Origin: Loxodes magnus
Lineage: Eukaryota > Ciliophora > Karyorelictea > Loxodida > Loxodidae
Length of the DNA: 64,000 bases
Direction: 5' to 3'
NCBI GenBank assembly: GCA_946699065.1
Contig: CAMPDV010002007.1
Location: 21,070-85,069, forward strand
Shown here: positions 51,365 to 60,598 of the stretch, piece after piece
How the letters are laid out: each line of letters starts with the position of its first letter
How positions within the stretch are numbered: position 1 is the first letter of the stretch
Program-made: the position numbers and the translations under genes
Notes under the pieces: model-generated
The model's database searches: none
Seen by the model: only the letters and a program-made list of their open reading frames with translations
Told to the model about the DNA's origin: nothing

Positions 51365-52178
51365 AATAATATACTAAATTAAGTGTTTATGACTTTGAGG
51401 AATCTCAACTAATTTTCAGTGCCGGCCAGTGATAACTCCTTGAGGCTTAAAATAAAAGTTCGAATCACCCAGTTTTTTTGGTTTTCTGGATTCGATTGGA
51501 TAATTCTCTTTCTGTAAATTCTTCCGCCTACCTCACATAAATTCTTCTTAATTCTCTTCATACTTCTTCGCTGTTCTCTTCGTCTGCTCTTTGTGTGTCT
51601 TGCATCTCTTGTAATTATGGAATTTTGATTAGTACAGTTAACATCTCTTGAGCATCCTTCTAATATTAGTTGTTTCTATTTGCCTATCGTCTTCTACTTC
51701 CATTTTTATTTCTTAGATTAAATTTTCTATTCTTTTTGTCCAATTTACTTTACTTTGATTTCTTATTTGACTAATATTTCTTCAGTATTTTAACTTTTTT
51801 CTAATAATTTTTTGTTTTCCTACCTTAATATTTTGACTTCTTCTTACAGAACTCAAACAGATTTCAAAAGAGTTTCAATTAGTCCTTATTCTTCATTTTT
51901 CTGTTTTTGCATTATCGGATTCAATATAGTTACTTGGTCTTGATTTAGGAAGAAATTCAATATTTTTATTTGTTTTATTATGTTTCTGTTTATTTAAGTA
52001 CTTATTTTATTTAAGATTGACTTTAATTTTCTACTGTTGGAGGTTATTGGGATTAAGAAAATTATTATTTTACCAAAGAAGACGTGGTGGATGAAGAATT
52101 AGAAGTTTCTGGTTTTTTCCTTTATCTATGGTGCCTGCAAAAAACCCTTCTTGAGTTCTTCTGTCATTTTTTTATCAT
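51365..52178 (-). mobile_element. K8: zinc-knuckle element, insertion with flanking direct repeats
   Basis: About 0.81 kb is present here that is absent from the corresponding place in the sister duplication (about 24905-24925). It is flanked by copies of the same target, TTACTACTAAATAA plus A/T-rich bases, giving a direct repeat of about 18-20 bp. Reading the minus strand from an ATG at 52167-52165 gives a coiled coil (L-Q-E-E-V-K-I-L-R-Q-E-N-K-K-L-L-E-K) and, after a frame change, a knuckle R-C-Q-L-Y-Q-S-K-F-H-N-Y-K-R-C with the second Cys changed to Tyr (TAC). The 3' part includes the reverse complement of a tRNA-Leu-like sequence. The whole insertion is about the size of a single-ORF retroelement. 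Confidence 0.55.
51418..51475 (+). pseudogene. tRNA-Leu (TAA)-like relic inside K8
   Basis: The plus strand reads GGCCAGTGATAACTCC (compare the tRNA-Leu D-arm), CTTAAAA (anticodon loop with TAA) and AAGTTCGAATCACCC (T-arm, box B), followed by a run of seven Ts. The long variable arm is missing and the acceptor does not pair. It lies antisense to the K8 reading direction, at its 3' end. Confidence 0.4.
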
Positions 52179-52307
52179 TTACTACTAAATAAAATAATGC
52201 TATATATTACTAGTTAATAATATATATTTTTTATTAATAATTATTATTTTTTATTTATTATTTCACTATAATTTTTTTTCTTTATCATCTATAATTTTTT
52301 ATTTATA

Positions 52308-54224
52308 ATGTAACCTTAAAATATCCTTTCTTGTCAACTTTGTTAACAAAATTACAACAGTTAAGATAGAAAGTCTCTTACTCTACCTTGTAGCCATTAT
52401 TTTTGTTTGTCTTGTGTATGCGATCAACTTTAAGATCAAAATCTCTTTTAATGTTCAAAATGTTAGAAAATCTACAAAAACTTAGAAGAAATTCTTTAAA
52501 CTAATATTGAGGAAGCATAAAATAAAGAAAAAGGATTAGAATAAGAAATAAAGTAAATAAATATACAAGATAACTCAAACAATTAGACAAGCATTTCTTA
52601 AGTAAATTCAAGCAAATATTTTCCAAATAGTATTAAATAAAGATTTTTAAGAAATCATAATCTAATAAATAAGACAATTTAGTATCTTGATTACTGAGAT
52701 ATAAGTAATTTATAATAAACTAATAAATAATTTTATAACTTTAGGTATTTTTACTAAAGAGATTTATGAATAGGAAAATTTTATGGAGGAGAAATACCTT
52801 ACATTAAAAATAAAATAGAATGAACTTTTAAATAAATCATTTAATCTGATGCTACTTCCTTAGAAATAAATAGATAGTATCTGTCTTAGAATATCAGTAA
52901 CTAGATTTTAAGTGCATTTAATTAAATTATCAAACTTAAAGATATTGCTAAGTAAAATAAATTAAATAAATAAAAGATTTAAGAATTTCCTCAATTATAT
53001 GGAAAACCTTTAAATGAGGTCTCTCTTTGTTCTAGGATAAAGAAATTGACTTTATAAAATTGATTAGAAGAGGATAATAATTTATATTTCCTTTAATATT
53101 TAAATAATTTAGAATAATTAAACTCATTAAACAATGATAAATTAACAGGTAGCTTCTTTAATGATTTTTGTACAAACTTAAAGTTATAATAAATAGTATT
53201 TATAAGTAAAAATATAAATTATAGTTAAGTAAGAAAATACTTAGAATAAAAAGGAAATCATATATAACAGATATAGATTGGTAATAATGAAGAAATAGAA
53301 GATTTTATAGATTTATGTCCTAATTTAAATAAATAAATCTAGATATTTGGAAATAAACAGTTAAATGATTAAATTTTTATAAAACTGTAGTAAAATAGTA
53401 TAACTGATTTAAGAATATGATAATAGAATTTAACTTCCTTAGTTTTTAATAATTTCTTATCAACTAAGAATATCAAAATATAAACTATAGAAATCTTAAA
53501 ATGCCCTAACTTTAACGATGAAAATCTAATTCTTTTATTATAAAATTTACCTAGTTTAAAAACTTTAAGTTTGGGAGATTTAAATATATCAGATAGTGGC
53601 TTTAGAAAAATAGGAGAATATGGATAAAATTACTAAGAACTTCTAATTAACTAGAATAATATTACAGAAGAAACTTTAACCTTCATATTTACTAACTGTA
53701 GGAAACTTAAAACTATATCATTAATAAACATTAACTAACTTAAAATTTAAGCTTTAAAAATAATTAACCAGAACTGTGATTAAGTTAGCTAATTATATTT
53801 TAATAACTTTATAATTGATGGATAAGATTGAATACAAGAAATAATTAAAATTAAAAATCTTAAATATTTAAGCCTTATTTAGATTAATACTCTTACAGAC
53901 AGTGATATTAGATAATTAATAGTAAGTGGAAAAAAACTATATAGTTTAAATATAAATTAAAATTAGTAAATAACAGATTAAGCTTTACCAATTTATGATG
54001 AATAAGGTAGTATTTATCCTATTTATAAAAATTTAATTTATTTAGACCTTGGAAAATTATCTTAGATAAGTGAACAGGTAATATTAAGCTTGAAAAGATA
54101 ATTTAAAAGATTATTTATAGATAATGAAAAAATATAATAAATTGGAATAAATAAAGAAACAAATGAAGTAGATTTTGATATAAAACTAGAGATAAATTTC
54201 TAAGGAGAAACTAAAAATAATTGA
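52308..54224 (+). CDS. L7: RING / F-box-like / LRR protein, frame intact
   Basis: The frame is continuous for 639 codons from the ATG at 52308 to the TGA at 54222 without any frameshift. The RING is complete (C-Q-L-C, C-S-H-Y-F-C-L-S-C, C-S-K-C). The F-box-like segment carries Y-L-D-Y-x-D-I and R-D-L-x-I-G-K-F-Y-G-G, where x is a TGA codon. Six internal TGAs are present, including one at 53829 in the D-W-I-Q-E motif where other copies use TGG. Its length is identical to L8 despite many substitutions, which argues that indels have been selected against. It is the partner of L4 in the 6.6-7 kb duplication. Element K8 has inserted just upstream (51365-52178), leaving the last 110 bases or so of conserved 5' flank in place. 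The inferred role is a one-chain E3 ubiquitin ligase. Confidence 0.77.
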
Positions 54225-54761
54225 AAAGAGAAACACTAAATTTTAAAAATTTTAAATTAAGCTTATTTAATAGTATAAATATATTTAATTTTATTTTAAT
54301 TAAAAAAGTTTAAGGCTTTCTTAGATAATCTCTGCTAACTTCACTCAATCATTGACCTCTCGAAATTAACTTAATATTTGTATTTGCTTAATTTGTTTTT
54401 CAATATAAAATATTTTGATCAGAGTTCTATCTTATAATACCCTAATTACTGTATATAAAAATATTACTTAAAGATAATTTAATTATAGTTTTTTAATAAA
54501 TGAATAGTATTTTTCTTATTATTAATATATAGATTATTACTAAAATATAAAATACTTATAATTTCTAAAATAGTATTAATTTACTTAATTTTAGTTTATT
54601 TAAAAAATGTGTGTAATGTATAATAAATTCCTTAAATTGTAAAACTTTTAATTTTTTATTTATTTTATATCTATTATTAAACTTGGTCTGAAATACTATA
54701 GATACATATTTATCTCTACTAACTTTAATTAACACATTATTTATATAGGTAAATTTAAAAA

Positions 54762-55490
54762 ATGGGAAAATGGAGAGAAAAAAAATCGAAAATTTAGCAA
54801 AGAAAGGTTAGGAAATAAGCCAAATTAGAATAGAAAAAGCAAAGGTCATTGTAATTTTCGTCTTTGATTTCAAGGAAAATGATTATAAATTAGGAAAGCT
54901 CTTTAATAACAGAACAGGAAAATGACTACGCATATGATTAATATGAGAAAATGAAGAAACTCTCAGCAAGCAGGATAATATAATTTAATTTTTTCAGTTA
55001 GCATAGGAGAAGTGATGATGCATATTGAGTAACTGTCTTAGAAATGACGTTCTTACGGAAATAACTTGTTCAAAATAGCATCTTAACAGAATAATAGATA
55101 ACATTTATTCTAAAGACAATTAACTGGAAATAGTTCCAATTATTACTGAAGAAACTAAAACTGATATTGTAAAAAATTAAATAAATTATTAAAAAGAATT
55201 CGGAAGAAATGAATAAAAAGAAGATTGGAAAAATTTGTAAACTTTATTCTTCTCAAATATAAAAAGAATTAGAAGATAAAGCGATGCCGATATATTAGTT
55301 ATTTCCAACATCTAAAAGCATTGTACTGATTATAGAAGACTTAAAAGAAAAATTGACTGAAGAACTTGAAGAGAATTAACAAGAATTTTTATAAATAACA
55401 GTAAAATCTACTAAAAGATTGGATACAGAGTAAACCTTAATCGGATGTTGTAATCGAATAAAAAATGGATAGCTGGAATTGGCTGAAAAT
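54762..55490 (+). pseudogene. K13: zinc-knuckle element copy downstream of L7
   Basis: This is the sister of K12 inside the duplication, with the roughly 195 bases that K12 lacks (about 55085-55280). It starts M-G-K-W-R-E-K-K-S-K-I. The middle is open and reads like protein (V-L-T-E-I-T-C-S-K, I-V-P-I-I-T-E-E-T-K-T-D-I-V). The knuckle is worn: R-C-R-Y-I-S-Y-F-Q-H, keeping the first Cys and the His. Frame changes are present. Confidence 0.45.
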
Positions 55491-56239
55491 CCAAGAAAAG
55501 CAAACATTTCTTAATCTTTTAGTTTATAATAATAATAATTTTTTTATTAAACAAGATTAAGTATCTTATGCTGTAGATCTATATTTAAAGTTTGACTAAT
55601 ATTATTTATTATTTTAACTATTTTTTATTTTTAAATATTTTATTTATTTTGTAAATAATTTAAAATTTTTGTCGTTAAATGTTTATAAAAATGATTTAAT
55701 TAATTTTTGAGATTCCTTCAAGAGTTTTATCATTTTGCTAATAATATCATAATTTATTTAACAAAACTATATGTTTAATTTAAATAGCATAAATAATAAT
55801 TTTAAATGCTAGATAAATAAATTAATTTTAATTATTTTAGGTAAAACTAACTAAAAGTTAGGTTCTTAATAAAATTTTAAGTTTGGAGTATATATCCTAA
55901 GAAATATATATTTATTTAGATAATAAAATATGTGTAATATCTTATAAATTAATTTATTGAAATAGAATATAAATTAACTTAATCATATTAGTTGCTTAAT
56001 TATTTCTAATCTAAATATATAAAATTAAACTAAATATTATGCTATCTAATATTTAATATATTAAGATATTATAATTATTATTTATTCTACTATTTTATAT
56101 TTTATAATATTCATTTTTTGCTAATCAAACTATATTTTACTATATTTTTAAATATAAAAACTAAGATAACCTATTTATTTATATAAATATATCTATGTTT
56201 AAATTTATAGAATTCCTTTAAAAGTCATATTTCTAAACA

Positions 56240-56820
56240 TTTATGGTTAAATAAATCTTTACATATAGAAACTTTAATATTAATTAAAATTATTAGGCAT
56301 CTCAGTTCAGTATAAATTTAGTTTAATTTAATGTTCTTTATGGTAACCTACATGTCACCACTTAAAGTATGTTTTTAAATTTTATTTTTCATATTTTTTA
56401 CGAGCTCTAGTACTTTCGAATCTTTATCTTCATGCCCCCTTCTCAGTCTGTTATTTATTCTAGTTATGTCACCTAGATCTCCAAATTCAAGATTTCTCTT
56501 TGGCCTATAGATAGATCCATTTTAACTACATCAGACCTCATTTTTTATTTTCCTTATTTATTAGTCTAATTACCGTCTTCATGATTATTATTTAAGTCTA
56601 CTAAATGTTTAACAATTCTTCCAAATATAGCATTAGCTCTAGCAGTAGTAATACAATTTCTTTATTACAGGCATTTTCTATTTTCCATGATGCTACAAGA
56701 ATCTTCTCGATCTCCATTTTACCAGTGTTCCTATTTTGCTCTAGCATAATCTGCTAACTTTGTAGACTCTTCTAGCTATAGTAAGCTCAAGATTAAAACC
56801 AACATATTTAAAACTAATTA
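56240..56820. other. Less A+T-rich island with ambiguous open frames
   Basis: Both strands stay open here. The longest clean frame is on the minus strand, ATG at 56805-56803 to TGA at 56443: 120 codons beginning with a hydrophobic M-L-V-L-I-L-S-L-L, followed by a Cys-containing stretch. An overlapping minus frame gives a leucine-rich helix, and the plus strand is open too. With TGA as the only stop, frames of this length arise by chance, so no product is named. It may be the 5' part of K9 or another relic. Confidence 0.25.
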
Positions 56821-57440
56821 CAGAGCTAGAAAGAAAGTTGAAATCAAGGAAATTTCTGGATCAGCAAAATGAAATTAGAGTAAGTTGGAATAAACTAACC
56901 TCAAATGGAAAATTAAAAAAACGCCCAACAGAAACAAAAATAAAATATAAGAATTAGAAAAAGATGCTACTTTTGCAATAGCTAATAGCATCTATTCAAA
57001 AAGAAAGTTGCCAACGATCTCTACCTTATTTAGATGAAGAATCATAATTTATCAAAGGCTATTAATGAGCTCAATCAAAGAACTTAAGATCTAAACAATA
57101 TTATGGAATTTTTTAAATCTGAAAATTCTATGCTAGATAAGAATTAGATTTAAAATCGTCCTTGCAAGAAATTTAAGGAAGAATCTCATAAACAGAATAT
57201 ATCATAAAGGAAATTTAAGATTCCAGAAACTTTAAATCAGAACAGCCCTAATCACTCAACTACCCAATGGATTTAGAACAATAAATTCTAAAAATATTCC
57301 CTATCAAAAATCGTTTATGTTGGCATGTGAATTAATCAATAGAAAATAATTGAAATTGATCTATCGGAAAAATAGAAAAATAAGATTAAAATCATCAAGG
57401 CTCTTGAGTGAAGTTTGAAAAGAATACCTTTAACTAGCGT
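56820..57440 (+). pseudogene. K9: degraded zinc-knuckle element copy
   Basis: Charged helical stretches are read on the plus strand (L-I-T-E-L-E-R-K-L-K; A-I-N-E-L-N-Q-R-T-Q-D-L-N-N-I). They are followed near 57290 by I-P-Y-Q-K and a ruined knuckle (the codons for C-W survive in part), and then by I-I-E-I-D-L-S-E-K, the family C-terminal block. At least three frame changes are needed. Confidence 0.4.
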
Positions 57441-57943
57441 AAAACACTTTGATTCGTGTCAATGCAAATAAAGGGTTTGGTATTTCTTTTGTTTCCAGCT
57501 TGTTTGTTCCTAGAATTTCTAAGAAAACCCTAAAGTTATAAATTAAGCTTTACATTTATTAAAACATTTTTCAATTAAAATTTTTGTAATAGAGAAAGTA
57601 ACCAAAAATATAATTTTAGTTAATTTTAATGAATATTAAATGCTTAAATATTTCCCTAAATAAAATGTTTAATTAGATTATTTATATTTTTAATTCATTT
57701 TTATTAAAACTAATAAAATTATTTAACAAAAATAAAAATTCTAAACTGATAAGTATTTAATTATTACAAATATTTCAATTAAAATATAATCAAATAAAAT
57801 TATTTAATTTTAAATTATTACTAATAAAATAATGATATATGTTACTAGTTAATAATTTATATTTTTTATTAATAATTATTATTTTTTATTTATTATTTCA
57901 CTATAATTTATTTTCTTTATCATCTAACTTTTTTTTATTTATA

Positions 57944-59860
57944 ATGTAACCTTAAATACTCCTTTCTTGCGACCTTTGTTAAAAAAGTTACAACAGTTAA
58001 GATAGAAAGTCTCTTTCTTTACCTTGTGGCCATACCTTTTGTTTGTCTTGTATTAGCAATAAATTTAAAGATCTAAATCTCTTTGAATGCTCAAAATGTT
58101 AAAATGTTTACAGTAACTTAGAAGAAATTTTATAAATTAGTAACTAGATAGAATAAATCACAAAAGAAGGAAAATAGTAAGAAATCTAATAAAAAAGTAC
58201 CTTAAATAACTCAGATAATTAGATAAGTATCTCTCAACTGGATTATAACTAATCTTTTTCCCTTAATAGCAGATAAATAATTTTAAGAAATCATAATATA
58301 ATAAATAAGATAATTTAGTATCTAGATAATTGAGATATTAATCATTTATAGTGTACTAGTAAATACTTCTATAGCTTTAGGTATTATTACGAAAAAGATT
58401 TATGAATTGGAAAATTCTATGGAGGTAAAATACCTTATATTAAAAATAAAATAGAATGAACTTTTAAACAAACTATTTGCTCTGATGTTACTTCCTTGAT
58501 AATAAATGGCGATTAACTATCTTAAAATATCTAGGAGCAAATTTTAAACACATTTAGTTAAATTATAAAGCTTAAAGAAACAGTGAAGCTAAATAAGCTA
58601 AATAAATAAAATATTTAAGAGTTACCTTAATTATATGGAAAACCTTTAAGTGAACTCTCTCTTTGTTCTAGGATAAAAGAATTAAATTTTTAAAATTTTT
58701 AAATAAAGGATAGTGATTTATAATTTCTTTAAGATTTAAACTAACTAGAATAATTAGAAATTTAAGATAATAACTAATTAACAGGTAGCTTCTTAAATGA
58801 TTTTTGCATAAACTTAAAGTTATAATAATTAGGATTTGCAAGTTAAAATATGAATTATGGATTAGTAAGAAAATACTTAGAAATAAAAGGAAATCTTTTA
58901 TAATAAATATAGATAGGACGAAATGAAGAAATAGAAGATTTTATAGATTTATGTCCTAACTTAAATAAATAAATCTAGATATTTGGAAATAAACAGTTAA
59001 AGGATTAAATTTTATTAAAGTTGAAGACTTATAATATGACAGACTTAAGAATATGATAATAAAATTTCACTCAATTAACTTTTAATAATTTCCTATCTTT
59101 TAAATTTATTAAAATAGAAACTATTGAAATTTTAGATTGTCCAAATTTCAACGATGAAAATTTAATTCTGCTATTAGCAAATTTACCTAATCTAAAAACT
59201 TTAAGTTTGGGAGATTTAAACATATCAGATAATGGTTTTAGAAAAATAGGAAAATACGGATAAAATTACTAAGTACTTCTAATTAACTAGAACAATATAA
59301 CAGAAGAAACTTTAAATTTAATTTTCACTAACTGTAGGAAACTTAAAGTTATATACTTATTTAGTTTAATTTAACTAAGAACTTAAACTTTATAGATAAT
59401 CAATTAGTATTGCGAATAAGTTAACATTTTATAATTTGAAAACGTTGGAATAGTTGGGTAAGAGTGGATTGAAGAAATAATAAAAATGAAAAATCTTAAA
59501 GATTTAAATCTTATTAACTGTAATACTATTACCGATAACGATATAAGATAATTAATATTAAGTGGAAAAAAATTATATAGATTGAATATAAATAAAAATA
59601 AGTAAATAACAGATCAGGCTTTACCAATTTTTGATGAATAAGGTACTATATATCCTATTTATGCAAGTTTAAGTTGTCTACATTTTGAAGATACACCTCA
59701 GATAAGTGAATAGAAAGTAGTAAGTTTGCAAAAATAATTGAAAAGATCATGCATATAAAATGAAATTTTAAAAAGAATAGGATTAAATGAAGAAACAAAT
59801 GAAGTTAATTTTGATTTAAAAACAATGATAAACCTAAATGTTAAATCTAAAAATGCTTGA
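57944..59860 (+). CDS. L8: RING / F-box-like / LRR protein, reference copy
   Basis: This is the cleanest copy: 639 codons, ATG at 57944, TGA at 59858, no frameshift. The RING ligands are C9, C12, C28, H30, C33, C36, C49 and C52 (C3HC4 spacing). A polar Gln/Asn-rich linker follows. An F-box-like helix pair lies at about 118-160 (I-I-x-Y-L-D-N-x-D-I, T-S-K-Y-F, D-L-x-I-G-K-F). Leucine-rich repeats run from about 210 to 600 (L-P-N-L-K-T-L-S-L, E-W-I-E-E-I-I, N-L-K-D-L-N-L). Internal TGAs are codons 130, 154, 172 and 371; codon 154 falls on the Leu-Trp that commonly closes an F-box. Family knowledge: RING domains bind E2 enzymes, and F-box/LRR proteins present substrates. That one chain does both is inference. 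If UGA stops translation, the product is a 129-residue RING protein. Confidence 0.8.
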
Positions 59861-60012
59861 AAAAATCAGAACTAAGTTTAATAAATTAAAATTAAAGTTT
59901 ATTATAGATATAAGTAATACATTATTACTTTTCCATAAGCTTAGGGTTTTCTTATAGTTATCTGCTATTTAAATTTCCTCTAAACCTTAAATTATCTTCT
60001 GGTTTAAATTTA

Positions 60013-60598
60013 TCAATTTTTATTTTCTATCTTATAAATAACTTTCCATTAATGTAGTTTACTTTTTTTCATCTTTAAAATAATTAAACATTTTTATATT
60101 ATATTTGATATCAATTCCTTTTAGTTCTATTACATCTATTAGCTTTTATTTTTCAATCATTTTTCGGTCTATTCAATTTTTTGAATTTACTCTTGAATTA
60201 CCTTTTAACATCTTTAATACTTTTATTTTAAATCTAACTTTAGTCCTTTCTTTCTCGAACCTTTAGCTTGATAGTCATTTTCTAAAATGCATTTTTATAC
60301 TTGCTAAGTATTTTTAAATTAGCAACATTCTTAAAAAGTTATTTTATGAACTAGGCATTGCTTATTCAAAATTTATTATCTATTTACTGCTTTTACTTCT
60401 TTTTAAGGGTTTTCAGATCATTTTGGCATGTTTTCTATAGTCTCTTTCATAAATTTTTTACACATTGGACATTTAAGTGTGTTTTATTTTTATTCTATTA
60501 TAAATAGACACAAATAACAGAAATGAAGTTGACATTCCAACTAAATTGGAAATCCCTTAATTTTCTTAACAAAATAAACATTTAAGTTCTTCAACCAT
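60013..60598 (-). pseudogene. Small RING-finger protein, one frameshift
   Basis: The minus-strand ATG at 60598-60596 reads M-V-E-E-L-K-C-L-F-C, then after a one-base shift E-C-Q-L-H-F-C-Y-L-C and L-K-C-P-M-C, which together make a C3HC4 RING. A Lys/Gln-rich helical tail of about 130 residues follows, with more Cys pairs, to the TGA at 60013. Two in-frame TGAs occur (P-K-x-S-E-N and E-K-x-L-K-N). It is not an L gene: there is no F-box or LRR. It lies 150 bases beyond L8, tail to tail. It could be a working E3 ligase if the shift is an error; otherwise it is a pseudogene. Confidence 0.5.

Larger units (their letters stand above)
49215..56235 (+). repeat. Large duplication, copy 2 (K10 end-B2-A5-D2-K8-L7-K13-flank)
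   Basis: This is the partner of 23575-30190. The three extra elements B2, A5 and K8 account for almost all of the extra length relative to copy 1 once A3 and C1 are subtracted from that copy. The arrangement gives clean empty-site comparisons for five mobile elements. Confidence 0.6.

Noticed and set aside
56443-56805. 120-codon minus-strand frame with signal-peptide-like start, briefly considered as an S1/P1-type nuclease because of its Cys and His/Trp spacing
   Set aside because: No catalytic zinc-ligand pattern can be matched, other frames on both strands are also open, and frames of this length are expected by chance when only TGA stops.
58318-58470. Introns removing the shared TGAs between RING and LRR (GT...AG pairs exist, e.g. 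GTATCT at 58318 to TTTAG at 58380)
   Set aside because: The would-be introns are conserved as protein (F-box-like pattern) across all copies, and one intron cannot remove all TGAs.
57944-59860. TGA as selenocysteine
   Set aside because: TGG or Leu/Arg/Asn codons occupy these columns in sister copies, never a pattern of Cys, and no SECIS-like element was noticed.
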